A DNA stretch of 64,000 nt from PALSA-612 sp035652235. GTDB taxonomy: Bacteria; Actinomycetota; Thermoleophilia; Gaiellales; Gaiellaceae. Below, piece after piece: positions 1 through 8,202 of the stretch. The DNA lies in NCBI GenBank assembly GCA_035652235.1, contig DASREE010000042.1, positions 66,665-130,664 of the forward strand, written 5' to 3'. Position 1 is the first letter of the stretch; each line of letters starts with the position of its first letter. Below the pieces are notes generated by a model that was given only the letters and a program-made list of their open reading frames with translations, ran no database searches and was not told the origin of the DNA. Both the position numbers and the translations under genes were made by a program.

Positions 1-366
1 GCAGACAGCGACGCTTGCAACCGGCTGTGCGAGGCAGTACACGGGCACGACCGCGCCGGCGAGCTCACGGACGCGCTGGCCCAGGACACGGCCCGTGTGG
101 TCGAACGCCACGGACGCATCAGCGGCTACACGACCGGGATCGGCTTCTTCAGCCACGCGGTCGCCGAGACGAACGACGACCTGCAGGCGCTGATCGCCGA
201 CGCGGCCGAGTTCACCGGCCCCGGCTTCCTCGTCCCCGCCCGCAACAGCGCGCTCGTCGGCTGGTGCCTGCGACACGGGTTCCGCCTGCGCATGGTCACG
301 ACCCTGATGACGATCGGCCTCTACAACGAGCCGCAAGGGGCCTACCTCCCCTCGATCCTGTACTGA
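1..366 (+). CDS. GNAT-family N-acetyltransferase, C-terminal part (cut by window edge)
   Basis: The frame is open from base 1 to the TGA at 364-366, giving 121 residues; the N-terminus lies outside the window. The fragment resembles the C-terminal half of a GNAT-type acetyltransferase: a region reading ACNRLCEAVHGHDR, a central TGIGFFSHAV segment, and a C-terminal stretch ending in NEPQGAYLPSILY. In that family the enzyme moves an acetyl group from acetyl-CoA to an amine; substrate cannot be told here. The ATG-less upstream extension continues in frame, so an internal GTG at 97 is not the true start. It converges with the cystathionine beta-synthase gene on the other strand, 88 bp away. Confidence 0.7.
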   Translation, partial: ADSDACNRLCEAVHGHDRAGELTDALAQDTARVVERHGRISGYTTGIGFFSHAVAETNDDLQALIADAAEFTGPGFLVPARNSALVGWCLRHGFRLRMVTTLMTIGLYNEPQGAYLPSILY

Positions 367-454
367 GCGGCCCTGGGACCCGTCGGGATCCTCGACTGGG
401 TGATCGGCAGACCCTGGCGAGCACGACGGCGACGACCCCCGCCGCGGCACGCGC

Positions 455-1852
455 TCAGCCGGCCGGCTCGCGGGCGCGGGCGAGGTACTCGAGCAGATCG
501 GACCGCGTCAGCACGGCCGTCGGTACGCCTGCGCGCGCGACGACGACTGCCGCGCCACCCCCTGCGAGGTCGTCGAACACCTCCTCGACCGAGTCGGCCG
601 CGTCGACTGCCGGGAGCGGCGGCCCCATCACGGAGCTCACCTCCTCGCTGAGCGCGTCCGGGTGGCGGAAGACGCGGTCGAGGAGCCCGCGCTCGTTCAC
701 CGAGCCGACGACGTCGGCGAGCGACTGGATGGGCGTGTGCCGGACGACCGGCAGCTGCGAGATGCCGTAGCGTTGCATCAGCTCGATCGCCGCGCCGACC
801 CGCTCGTGCGTCTCGCAGACGACGAGGTCGGGCGCGCTGCCGTTCAGGGAGTGCTTGAACGCGAGCACCTCGGCGATCGTCGGCACCGGCCCGCGGCGCT
901 CGAGGAACCCGTGCTCGAGCATCCAGTTGTCGTCGAACATCTTCGACAGGTAGCCGCGGCCCCCGTCGGGGATGGTGGTGACGATCGTCAGGCCGGGCCC
1001 GTGCCTGCGCGCGGTCTCCAGCATCGCGTACACGGAGGTGCCCCCCGAGCCGCCCGCGAGGATCCCCTCCTCGCGCGCGAGGCGCCGTGCGCACAGGAAC
1101 GAGTCGCGGTCGGAGACGCGGACGAACTCATCGACGACGGAGGGGTCGAACACGCCGAGGAAGGTGTCCTTGCCGATCCCCTCGACGAGGTACGGGTGCA
1201 CCGGCCCACCCGAGTAGATCGACCCCTCCGGGTCGGCGCCGACCACGAGCACGTCCGGCTTGCGCTCCTTCAGGGAGCGGGCGATGCCGGTGATCGAGCC
1301 GCCGGTGCCGACGGAGACGACGACGGCGTCGAGCTCGCCGCCCGTCTGCTCCCAGATCTCGGGGCCGGTCGTCTCGTAGTGCGCGCGCGGATTCTCCTCG
1401 TTCGTGTACTGGTCGGGCTTGTACGCGCCGGGGATCTCCTCGGCCAGCCGGTCGGAGACCGAGTAGTAGCTTTCGGGCGAGTCCGCCTCGACGGCCGTCG
1501 GGCAGATCACCACCTCGGCGCCGAAGGCGCGCAGGAGCGAGATCTTCTCCGGGGCCACCTTGTCCGGGAGCACGAAGATCATCCGGTAGCCCTTGATCGC
1601 GGCGACGAGCGCCAGCCCGACGCCGGTATTGCCGGAGGTCGGCTCGACGATCGTGCCTCCCGGGCGGAGCGCCCCCTGCCGCTCCGCGGCCTCGATCATG
1701 CGCAGGCCGATGCGGTCCTTGGTCGAGCCGCCCGGGTTGAGGTACTCGAGCTTGGCGAGCAGCGTGCAGCCGAACTCCGCGCCGAGCTTCTGCAGCCGCA
1801 CGATCGGGGTGCGGCCGACCAGCTCGAGGACGGTCGGATACGGGCGGGTCAT
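455..1852 (-). CDS. cbs: Cystathionine beta-synthase with C-terminal CBS domain pair
   Basis: A 465-residue PLP enzyme that condenses serine with homocysteine to cystathionine in the cytoplasm (transsulfuration). The PLP lysine is K45 in the motif NPGGSTKDRIG, followed by the substrate loop TSGNTG near residue 75 and the phosphate-binding GTGGSITG near residue 185. From about residue 340 to the end there is a pair of CBS domains, the layout of actinobacterial Cbs rather than of a plain cysteine synthase. I chose the ATG at 1852 because homology starts there (MTRPYPTVLEL); the frame stays open 21 codons upstream. A TACGCT box lies 7 nt before this ATG, which supports a leaderless start. A cysteine synthase with a fused CBS pair is the main alternative. 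Confidence 0.88.
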   Translation of the reverse strand: MTRPYPTVLELVGRTPIVRLQKLGAEFGCTLLAKLEYLNPGGSTKDRIGLRMIEAAERQGALRPGGTIVEPTSGNTGVGLALVAAIKGYRMIFVLPDKVAPEKISLLRAFGAEVVICPTAVEADSPESYYSVSDRLAEEIPGAYKPDQYTNEENPRAHYETTGPEIWEQTGGELDAVVVSVGTGGSITGIARSLKERKPDVLVVGADPEGSIYSGGPVHPYLVEGIGKDTFLGVFDPSVVDEFVRVSDRDSFLCARRLAREEGILAGGSGGTSVYAMLETARRHGPGLTIVTTIPDGGRGYLSKMFDDNWMLEHGFLERRGPVPTIAEVLAFKHSLNGSAPDLVVCETHERVGAAIELMQRYGISQLPVVRHTPIQSLADVVGSVNERGLLDRVFRHPDALSEEVSSVMGPPLPAVDAADSVEEVFDDLAGGGAAVVVARAGVPTAVLTRSDLLEYLARAREPAG

Positions 1853-1859
1853 CGCGGGA

Positions 1860-1865
1860 AGCGTA
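1860..1865 (-). promoter_or_regulatory. -10 box of cbs (leaderless)
   Basis: TACGCT on the minus strand ends 7 nt before the ATG at 1852, so transcription would start at or next to the start codon. No Shine-Dalgarno sequence is seen. No clear -35 box. Confidence 0.5.
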
Positions 1866-1934
1866 ACCGGGGGTGGAGGCCGAGCGGCCGCGCGCTTCCC
1901 GCGCCGGCGCCTCAAGTCGATCGCTCGGCGTGAC

Positions 1935-1940
1935 GATACC
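1935..1940 (+). promoter_or_regulatory. Possible -10 box of the MshEN-domain gene
   Basis: GATACC ends 6 nt before the GTG at 1947, the same geometry as other leaderless starts in this window. The box is a weak match to TANNNT. Confidence 0.3.
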
Positions 1941-1946
1941 GGGGGC

Positions 1947-2828
1947 GTGGAAGCTGCTCACCTTCCGTGGCGACCGCTCGGCGAGCTGTTCGTCGCGCGC
2001 GGGCTGATCACCGAGGCCGAGCTCGAGGAGGCGCTCGCCGAGCAGCTCGTCACCGGACGCCGCCTGGGCGAGGTGCTGGTCGATCGCGGGCTCGTCTCCG
2101 GCCCGGACTTGACGAGCATCCTCATGGAGCAGCTCGGCGTCGAGGTTGCGAAGGAGGACGGCTTCGGCTCCGGTCTGTGGGCCGAGATCCAGCGCCGCCA
2201 CCGCAGGGAGCGGGGCGCCGAGGGCGAGGAGCTTCCGGACGGGCTCGCAGCCGAGCCGACCGCCGTCGAGGAGCCGACCGTGGTCGAGCTCCGCGCCGGG
2301 CGCGAGCGGCCGCCCGCCGAGCGCGGCGAGCAGGACGGGGACGCCGCGGAGCCCGAGCCGGAGGTGGCCAGCTGGGACGCCGCCGGGCCCGAGCCCGAGG
2401 TGGCCCGGTGCGACACCGCACAGCCCGAGCCCGACGTGCTCGCCTGGGACGGACCGGCGCCCGAGCCCGAGCGGGCCGCGTGGGACGATCCGGGGCCCGA
2501 GCCTGCGCCGAGCGCGGAGGAGGGTGCGCCGCTTCCGCCGTTCGAGGAGCCTCCCTGCGAGCCTCCGGCCTGCGCCGACGGGCCACCCGAGCGTGCGTTC
2601 TCGTCCGGCTTCGGCGGCGATCTCGAGCCCGAGCCGCATGCGGACGAGCTGCAGTCGGCGCTTCCTCTCCTGCCCGCGCCGGCGGCGGACGAGGTGGTGC
2701 GCGGCGAGATCGAGGCCGCCCGCCGCCAGCTCGCCGCGCTCGAGGAGCTGCTCGCCGACGCGACGGCGGCGCTCGCCGCGCTCGCGGCCGAGGCGAGCGA
2801 CGAGCCGCGGCTCTTCCGGACGCCGTAG
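1947..2828 (+). CDS. MshEN/GspE N-terminal-domain protein with acidic repeat linker
   Basis: A 293-residue protein of unknown exact role. Residues about 8-70 read as two helical motifs (LGELFVARGLITEAELEEAL, then LGEVLVDRGLVSGPDL), the pattern of the N-terminal domain of type II secretion/type IV pilus ATPases (MshEN). That domain can bind cyclic di-GMP in some ATPases. There is no ATPase domain here. The middle is a low-complexity acidic, Pro-rich stretch containing four 12-residue repeats (consensus PEPEVAxWDxxG), and the C-terminus (about 250-285) is a short predicted coiled coil rich in Ala, Leu and Glu. I chose the GTG at 1947 because the domain begins at once after it. The neighbours give no pathway clue. 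Confidence 0.65.
   Translation: MEAAHLPWRPLGELFVARGLITEAELEEALAEQLVTGRRLGEVLVDRGLVSGPDLTSILMEQLGVEVAKEDGFGSGLWAEIQRRHRRERGAEGEELPDGLAAEPTAVEEPTVVELRAGRERPPAERGEQDGDAAEPEPEVASWDAAGPEPEVARCDTAQPEPDVLAWDGPAPEPERAAWDDPGPEPAPSAEEGAPLPPFEEPPCEPPACADGPPERAFSSGFGGDLEPEPHADELQSALPLLPAPAADEVVRGEIEAARRQLAALEELLADATAALAALAAEASDEPRLFRTP
2352..2495 (+). repeat. Four tandem 36-bp units inside the MshEN-domain gene
   Basis: Four in-frame units start at 2352, 2388, 2424 and 2460. They encode PEPEVASWDAAG, PEPEVARCDTAQ, PEPDVLAWDGPA and PEPERAAWDDPG; a fifth, degenerate copy follows. Confidence 0.85.
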
Positions 2829-2853
2829 GCCGCAGCGAGGCTCGAGCGGGCCG

Positions 2854-4329
2854 TCAGTGGCGGAAGTGGCGGCGGCCGGTGAAGGCCATGGCCGCGCCGG
2901 CGTCGCGCACGGCCGCGATCACCTCGCCGTCCCGCTTCGAGCCGCCCGGCTGCACGATCGCCCGCACCCCCGCGTCGAGCGCGAGGCGCGGCCCGTCGGC
3001 GAAGGGAAAGAAGGCGTCCGAGGCGAGCACCGATCCGGCCAGCTCGTGCCCATGCTGCCGCGCCTTCTCGACCGCGATCCGGACTGCGTCGACGCGGCTC
3101 GTCTGGCCGGCGCCGATGCCGATCGTGCCGCCGCCGCGGACGAGGACGATCGCGTTCGAGCTCACGTGCTTGCACACGGCCCAGGCGAGCTCGGCGTCCG
3201 CCCGCTCGTCCTCCGTCAGCTCGCCGCAGACGAGCGCGAACGGCTCGTCGCCGCCGGCGTCCGGCTCCTGCACGAGGAAGCCGCCGAGCGCGCTGCGCAC
3301 GTCGAGGTCGCCCGCTCCCCCGCCGGCGGGGGCGACGAGGATGCGGATGCCCGGCTTCGCCGTCAGCGCGGCGAGCGCCTCCGGCTGGTAGCCGGGCGCG
3401 GACAGCACCTCGACGAACTGCTCGCCGAGCCGGCGAGCGAGCCGCCCAGACACCGGCTCGCTCAGCGCCACGATCCCGCCGTAGGCCGAGACGGGGTCGC
3501 AGGCGAGCGCGCGCTCGTAGGCTGCGTCCAGGGTCGGCGCGGACGCGGCGCCGCACGGGTTGGCGTGCTTGACGATGACGCATGCGGCAGCGGGCAGCTC
3601 GGCCAGCAGGGCGCGGGCGGCGTCGAGGTCGTGCAGGTTGTTGTACGAGAGCGGCTTGCCGTGCAGCTGCTCCCCGATCCCGGCGCCGTCGCCGTAGAAG
3701 GCGGCCCGCTGGTGCGGGTTCTCCCCGTAGGCGAGCTCGGCGGCCTTCTCCAGGGCGAGCGTCAGGCGAGCCGGGAAGGCTTCGTCGCCCTGGAACCAGG
3801 CGGCGATCGAGGCCTCGTAGGCGGCGGTCGTCGCGAACGCCTCGGCCGCGAGCCGGCGGCGCGTTTCGAGCGACACCGACCCGTCCCGGCGGATCTCCGT
3901 CAGCACCGGCGCGTACTGCGCCGGGCTGGAGACGGCTGCCACGTGCGCGAAGTTCTTGGCCGCACCGCGCAGGAGCGACGGGCCGCCGATGTCGATCATC
4001 TCCACGCGCTGGTCGTCGGCGAACGGGTACAGGACGACGCAGACGAGGTCGAACGGCTCGATGCCGTGCGCCTCCAGGTCGGCGAGGTCGCCTGGGACGT
4101 CCCTGCGCGCGAGGATGCCGCCGTGCACGGCCGGGTGGAGGGTGACGAGGCGGTGCCCGAGGAGCTCGCCGAAGCCGGTCAGGCTCTCGACGGTGGTCGC
4201 GGCGACGCCGTGCTCGGCCAGGTGCGCTGCGGTACCGCCGCTCGCGACGATCTCCCAGCCGAGCTGGTGCAGGCCGCGCGCGAACTCCGCCACACCGCGC
4301 TTGTCGTACACCGAGATCAGCGCGCGCAC
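2854..4329 (-). CDS. purH: Bifunctional AICAR transformylase / IMP cyclohydrolase
   Basis: A 491-residue enzyme for the last two steps of de novo IMP synthesis: formylation of AICAR by 10-formyl-THF, then ring closure to IMP. The N-terminal cyclohydrolase domain begins at once (ALISVYDKRG), and the transformylase part carries the conserved KHANPCG motif. The protein ends FTGRRHFRH, typical for PurH. The start is the GTG at 4329; it lies inside the end of purN (13-bp overlap), which indicates translational coupling. The open frame runs further upstream but has no similarity there. It is the third gene of purM-purN-purH. Confidence 0.96.
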   Translation of the reverse strand: MRALISVYDKRGVAEFARGLHQLGWEIVASGGTAAHLAEHGVAATTVESLTGFGELLGHRLVTLHPAVHGGILARRDVPGDLADLEAHGIEPFDLVCVVLYPFADDQRVEMIDIGGPSLLRGAAKNFAHVAAVSSPAQYAPVLTEIRRDGSVSLETRRRLAAEAFATTAAYEASIAAWFQGDEAFPARLTLALEKAAELAYGENPHQRAAFYGDGAGIGEQLHGKPLSYNNLHDLDAARALLAELPAAACVIVKHANPCGAASAPTLDAAYERALACDPVSAYGGIVALSEPVSGRLARRLGEQFVEVLSAPGYQPEALAALTAKPGIRILVAPAGGGAGDLDVRSALGGFLVQEPDAGGDEPFALVCGELTEDERADAELAWAVCKHVSSNAIVLVRGGGTIGIGAGQTSRVDAVRIAVEKARQHGHELAGSVLASDAFFPFADGPRLALDAGVRAIVQPGGSKRDGEVIAAVRDAGAAMAFTGRRHFRH

Positions 4330-4868
4330 GGCGACTCCCCGGCGAGCAGCTCCGAGACGACGGCCGTGAGCAGCCGGTGCTCGACGGCGTGGATTCGCTC
4401 GACGAGCGTCTCGCGCGGCTCCACCGGCACCTCCGCCTGCCGGAGCACGGGCCCCGTGTCGACGCCCTCGTCGACGAGGTGCACGGTCACGCCGGTCGTG
4501 GCCACGCCCGCCGCGAGCGCGTCCTCGATCGCGTGCAGCCCGGGGAAGGCCGGCAGCAGCGAGGGGTGGACGTTGACGATGCGGCGCGGGAAGCGCTCGA
4601 GGAACGGCCTCGTCAGCAGGTGCAGGTAGCCGGCGAGCACGACGAGGTCGACGCCGTGCTGCTCGAGCCACGTCGCCATGACCAGGTCGCGCTCCTCCCG
4701 CACCGGGTGGCAGTCGAGCGAGAACGTCGCCGTGGGGATGCCGGCGGCGCGTGCCCGGTCGAGGGCCCTCGCCTCGCGCCGGTTCGACGCGACCGCGGCG
4801 ATCGGCAGCCCCGCGTCGATCAGCGCCTGCAGGTTCGTGCCCTCCCCGGAGACGAGCACCCCGATCAT
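4317..4868 (-). CDS. purN: Phosphoribosylglycinamide formyltransferase (10-formyl-THF dependent)
   Basis: A 183-residue GAR transformylase, third step of purine synthesis: GAR plus 10-formyl-THF gives formyl-GAR. The start MIGVLVSGEGTNLQALID is diagnostic, and the catalytic NVHPSLLPAFPG segment and the aspartate in VDEGVDTG are present. It is somewhat shorter than the E. coli enzyme (212 residues), mainly at the C-terminus. ATG overlaps the purM stop as ATGA, and its own end overlaps the purH start, so the three genes are translationally coupled. Confidence 0.95.
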   Translation of the reverse strand: MIGVLVSGEGTNLQALIDAGLPIAAVASNRREARALDRARAAGIPTATFSLDCHPVREERDLVMATWLEQHGVDLVVLAGYLHLLTRPFLERFPRRIVNVHPSLLPAFPGLHAIEDALAAGVATTGVTVHLVDEGVDTGPVLRQAEVPVEPRETLVERIHAVEHRLLTAVVSELLAGESPCAR

Positions 4869-5770
4869 GCGCGCTCGATCCTCCCCACGACCGGCTCGCC
4901 GCCCGCGTCGGAGACGACGGCGCAGAAGCCGATACCGAGGTTGAACACGCGGCGCAGCTCCGCCTCGTCGACGTGACCGGCGAGCCAGTCGAACACCGGC
5001 GGTCGCTGCCAGCCGCCCCAGTCGATCCGCGCCCGCAGGCCCTCGGGGAGGACGCGCTCGAGGTTGCCGACGATGCCGCCGCCCGTGACGTGCGCGAGCG
5101 CGCGGACGTCGTGCGCAGCGCGCAGGCGGCGGACGTCCGCCAGGTACAGGCGGGTCGGCGCCAGCAGGTCGGGCCCGTCGTAGTCGTCCTGCTCGAGGAT
5201 CCGCCTGACCAGCGTGAACCCGTTCGCGTGGACGCCGTTCGAGGGCAGGCCGATCACGGCGTCGCCCTCCTCGACCCGCGACCCGTCGACGACGTCGTCG
5301 CGGTCGACGATTCCGACGCAGGTGCCGGCGACGTCGAGCGCTTCCTCCCGGTACACCCCGGGGAGCTCGGCGGTCTCGCCACCGATCAGCGCCACCCCGG
5401 CCTCGCGGCAGACCTCGGCGGCACCGTCGACGAGCTCGGCCACCTCCTCCAAGTCGATGCTCGCCGCTGCGACGTAGTCGAGCAGGACGAGCGGCTCGGC
5501 GCCGGTCGTGATCACGTCGTTGATGCAGTGCGCCGCCAGGTCGGCGCCGCACGCGCGCAGCGCCCCCCGCTGCCTGGCCAGCACGAGCTTCGTCCCCACC
5601 CCGTCCGTCGAGGCGGCGAGCAACCGCCGCTCGTCGAGCGGATACAGGCCGGCGAAGGCGCCGAATCCCCGCGCGCCCGTCGACTCGACCGCCCCGCGCA
5701 GCCGCTCGACCACGTCCGCCGCCTTCGCCAGCGAGACGCCGGCCGCCTCGTACGACCGTCTTCCCTTCAC
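4865..5770 (-). CDS. purM: Phosphoribosylformylglycinamidine cyclo-ligase (AIR synthetase)
   Basis: A 301-residue ATP-dependent enzyme that closes FGAM to AIR. The protein starts VKGRRSYEAAGVSLAKAADV and carries the conserved STDGVGTK segment and the GGETAELPGVY motif of AIR synthetases. It is a little shorter than E. coli PurM (345 residues). The start is the GTG at 5770. It overlaps, as GTGA, the stop of a predicted 14-codon leaderless mini-ORF (5767-5811), an unusual leader. First structural gene of purM-purN-purH. Confidence 0.95.
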   Translation of the reverse strand: MKGRRSYEAAGVSLAKAADVVERLRGAVESTGARGFGAFAGLYPLDERRLLAASTDGVGTKLVLARQRGALRACGADLAAHCINDVITTGAEPLVLLDYVAAASIDLEEVAELVDGAAEVCREAGVALIGGETAELPGVYREEALDVAGTCVGIVDRDDVVDGSRVEEGDAVIGLPSNGVHANGFTLVRRILEQDDYDGPDLLAPTRLYLADVRRLRAAHDVRALAHVTGGGIVGNLERVLPEGLRARIDWGGWQRPPVFDWLAGHVDEAELRRVFNLGIGFCAVVSDAGGEPVVGRIERA

Positions 5771-5811
5771 CGGGTCGCGTGCGCCGCCTTCGACACCGCC
5801 TCCGCGCTCAC
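5767..5811 (-). CDS. Leaderless mini-ORF upstream of purM (14 codons)
   Basis: GTG at 5811 begins 6 nt after a TAGACT -10 box and opens a frame encoding VSAEAVSKAAHATR before TGA. The last base of its CGG codon plus the TGA form GTGA with the purM start, so ribosomes ending this peptide sit on the purM start codon. No Shine-Dalgarno is seen for purM itself. The architecture is identical to that in front of the EamA gene at 10190. Expression is inferred from geometry only. Confidence 0.45.
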   Translation of the reverse strand: MSAEAVSKAAHATR

Positions 5812-5817
5812 GGATCG

Positions 5818-5823
5818 AGTCTA
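5818..5823 (-). promoter_or_regulatory. -10 box of the purM-purN-purH operon
   Basis: TAGACT on the minus strand, 6 nt before the mini-ORF GTG at 5811. It lies back to back with the CtaG-gene promoter. Confidence 0.5.
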
Positions 5824-5858
5824 GAGCTGCGCTGCGACGCCGCTCGGCCGGAGCGGCC

Positions 5859-5864
5859 TACACT
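5859..5864 (+). promoter_or_regulatory. -10 box of the ctaG-like gene (leaderless)
   Basis: TACACT ends 6 nt before the GTG at 5871; no Shine-Dalgarno. A short inverted repeat (CGGCC...GGCCG type, about 5845-5858) lies just upstream and could be a regulator site or chance in such GC-rich DNA. Confidence 0.5.
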
Positions 5865-5870
5865 GGCGGC

Positions 5871-6731
5871 GTGGAGGCGCCTCCGTCGCCGCTCACGAGC
5901 TGGACGTTCGACCCGATCCAGCTCACCGGCATCGCGCTGATCGGTTTCCTCTACCTGCGCCGCTCGCGGACGCTCGCCGCCCGCGGTACGCCGGTTGCGC
6001 GGTGGCGGCGCTGGTCGTTCGGTGCCGGCCTGGCGAGCGTCGCGTTCGTGCTCGCGTCGCCCGTGGACGCGTTCGGCGAGCGGCAGTTCCTGTTCGTGCA
6101 CATGATCCAGCATGTCGTCCTCGGCGACCTCGCGCCGCTGGCGATGGTGGCCGGGCTGACCGGCCCGCTGCTCAGGCCGCTGCTGGCCATGCCGTGGATC
6201 TACCGCCTGCGCTTCCTCGGGCACCCGCTCGTCGCCTTCCCGCTGTGGGCGGTCAACCTGTACCTGTGGCACCTGCCCGTGCTGTACGAGGCGGCTCTCC
6301 ACCACGACGCCGTGCACGCGCTCCAGCACACCCTCTTCTTCGCCTTCGGCGCGCTGTTCTGGGCGGCCGTGCTCGAGCCGCTCCCCGGCCCGGCCTGGTT
6401 CGGCTCGGGCTGGAAGCTGCTGTACGTCGTCGTCGCGCGGCTGGTGGCGATGGTGCTCGGCAACGTCCTGCTCTGGTCGTCGAGCGTCTTCTACTCCACC
6501 TACGAGCACGCGGCCCGCTTCGGGATCACGCCGCGGGCCGACCAGGGGATCGCGGGCTCCGTGATGATGGTCGTCGACTCGCTCGTCACGATCGGGGCGA
6601 TCGCCTGGCTCTTCCTGCGCCTCGCCGGCGAGAGCGAGCTCCGGCAGCGGCTCATCGAGGCAGGCCACGACCCGGGAGCTGCGTCGCGCGCCGTCCGCTA
6701 CGGTCGGGGTGAGGAGCTCGCCAGCCGCTGA
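5871..6731 (+). CDS. CtaG-family cytochrome c oxidase assembly protein
   Basis: A 286-residue integral membrane protein of the Caa3_CtaG type, thought to help put copper into the CuA/CuB sites of caa3-type oxidase. About seven hydrophobic segments are visible. Family hallmarks include the histidine-rich HMIQHVVLGDLAPL near residue 77, NLYLWHLPVLYEAAL near 130, and HALQHTLFFAFGALFW near 150; these histidines are the likely metal ligands. No cytochrome oxidase genes are in the window, but a copper-handling run lies 14 kb downstream on the minus strand. GTG start chosen from the adjacent -10 box and the start of similarity. Confidence 0.85.
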   Translation: MEAPPSPLTSWTFDPIQLTGIALIGFLYLRRSRTLAARGTPVARWRRWSFGAGLASVAFVLASPVDAFGERQFLFVHMIQHVVLGDLAPLAMVAGLTGPLLRPLLAMPWIYRLRFLGHPLVAFPLWAVNLYLWHLPVLYEAALHHDAVHALQHTLFFAFGALFWAAVLEPLPGPAWFGSGWKLLYVVVARLVAMVLGNVLLWSSSVFYSTYEHAARFGITPRADQGIAGSVMMVVDSLVTIGAIAWLFLRLAGESELRQRLIEAGHDPGAASRAVRYGRGEELASR

Positions 6732-6736
6732 CGAAC

Positions 6737-6774
6737 GCCCGCGCGAACGCCGAGGAGGACGCGCGGGCTCCTCG
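6737..6774. terminator. Overlapping hairpins between convergent ctaG-like gene and purF
   Basis: A 9-bp inverted repeat GCCCGCGCG (6737-6745) and CGCGCGGGC (6760-6768) overlaps a second one, CGAGGAG (6751-6757) with CTCCTCG (6768-6774). The two could form alternative hairpins. Site between two convergent genes; no U-tract, so rho-independent action is uncertain. Confidence 0.4.
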
Positions 6775-6816
6775 ACGCACACGACACGGAGGATCCACGT
6801 GCTGAGCGGGGCGGCG

Positions 6817-8202
6817 CTAGGCGGTCACGGGCTCGAAGCGGAGCTTGCCGAGCCGGCCGTCCTGCGGCACCCGGGTCGGGTACTCGCGCGTCAGGCAGGC
6901 GCGGCACAGGCTCGAGCCGGGATGTCCGGTCGCCTCCGTCAAGCCGTCGAGCGACAGGTAGGCGAGCGAGGTGGCGCCGACGTGCTCCCGCACCTCCTCG
7001 ACGCTCTTGCCGGCCGCGATCAGCTCGCGCTCGTCGCCGAAGTCGATGCCGTAGAAGCAGGGGCCGACGACCGGAGGGGACGAGATGCGCAGGTGCACCT
7101 CCGCGGCGCCCGCCTCGAACAGCATGGCCACGATCTGCCGGGTCGTGTTGCCGCGCACGATCGAGTCGTCGACGACGACGACGCGCTTTCCCGCCACCTC
7201 GTCGAGGGGGTTGAACTTGAGGCGGATGCCCTGCTCGCGCAGTGCCTGGTCCGGCTGGATGAACGTCCGTCCGACGTAGCGGTTCTTGATCAGGCCCTCG
7301 CTGAAGGGGATCCCAGAGGCGCGGGCGAAGCCGACCGCGGCCGGCGTGCCCGAGTCGGGCACCGGCATGACGAGGTCGGCGTCGACCGGCGCCTCCACCG
7401 CCAGCCGCTCGCCCATGCGCACCCGCGCCCCGTGCGTCTCGACGCCGCCCAGGTACGAGTCGGGCCGGGCGAAGTAGAACGACTCGAAGGTGCACAGGGC
7501 GCCGGCACCGGCCGCCTCGACCGCCTGCAGCGAACTCGCGCCCGACTCGTCGACGACGACCAGCTCCCCGGGCTCGACCTCCCGCTCGAAGCTCGCGCCG
7601 AGCAGGTCGAGCGCGCACGTCTCCGACGAGACGACGAGGTCGTCGTCGAGCCGCCCGAGCACGAGCGGGCGGAAGCCGTGCGCATCCCGGAAGGCGACGA
7701 GCTTCCCCTCCGAGAGCGCGGTGATCGAGTATGCCCCCTCGAGCCGCTCCATCGCCGCGGCGACGGCCTCCGCCAGGGGGCGCTCGTCGTTCGCGATCAG
7801 CGCTGCGATGAGCTCCGAGTCGGAGGTCGAGGACAGCCGGACGCCGTCCGCGGCCAGCTCCGCGCGCAGCTCGGAGGCGTTGACGAGGTTGCCGTTGTGT
7901 CCGAGGGCGACCGTACGGACGCGACCGTGCTGGACGAGCGGCTGCGCGTTCGCCCACGCGCTCGAGCCGGTCGTCGAGTAGCGCGTGTGTCCGATCGCGA
8001 CCTCGCCCGGGAGCGCGCGGAGCTTCTGCTCCGTGAACACCTGCGTGACGAGCCCGAGCTCGCGCAGCACCGTCAGCCGGCCGCTCTCGGAGACGGCGAT
8101 CCCCGCCGACTCCTGGCCACGGTGCTGAAGCGCCTGCAGGGCGAAGTAGGTGAGGCGGGCGACGTCGCGGGCGGGCGCGTGGATGCCGAAGACGCCGCAC
8201 AT
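6817..8202 (-). CDS. purF: Amidophosphoribosyltransferase (glutamine PRPP amidotransferase)
   Basis: A 461-residue enzyme for the first committed step of purine synthesis: PRPP plus glutamine to phosphoribosylamine. It starts MCGVFGI, so the nucleophile is C2 right after the initiator Met and no propeptide is present. GHTRYSTTG and GHNGNL mark the Ntn glutaminase domain; VVVVDDSIVRGNTT is the PRPP loop. Cysteines in CTFESFYFA, GPCFYGIDF and LCRACLTREYP match the four ligands of the 4Fe-4S cluster in Bacillus-type PurF, so an oxygen-labile cluster is likely. The ATG overlaps the purL stop by one base (TGATG), so purL and purF are coupled. Confidence 0.97.
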   Translation of the reverse strand: MCGVFGIHAPARDVARLTYFALQALQHRGQESAGIAVSESGRLTVLRELGLVTQVFTEQKLRALPGEVAIGHTRYSTTGSSAWANAQPLVQHGRVRTVALGHNGNLVNASELRAELAADGVRLSSTSDSELIAALIANDERPLAEAVAAAMERLEGAYSITALSEGKLVAFRDAHGFRPLVLGRLDDDLVVSSETCALDLLGASFEREVEPGELVVVDESGASSLQAVEAAGAGALCTFESFYFARPDSYLGGVETHGARVRMGERLAVEAPVDADLVMPVPDSGTPAAVGFARASGIPFSEGLIKNRYVGRTFIQPDQALREQGIRLKFNPLDEVAGKRVVVVDDSIVRGNTTRQIVAMLFEAGAAEVHLRISSPPVVGPCFYGIDFGDERELIAAGKSVEEVREHVGATSLAYLSLDGLTEATGHPGSSLCRACLTREYPTRVPQDGRLGKLRFEPVTA

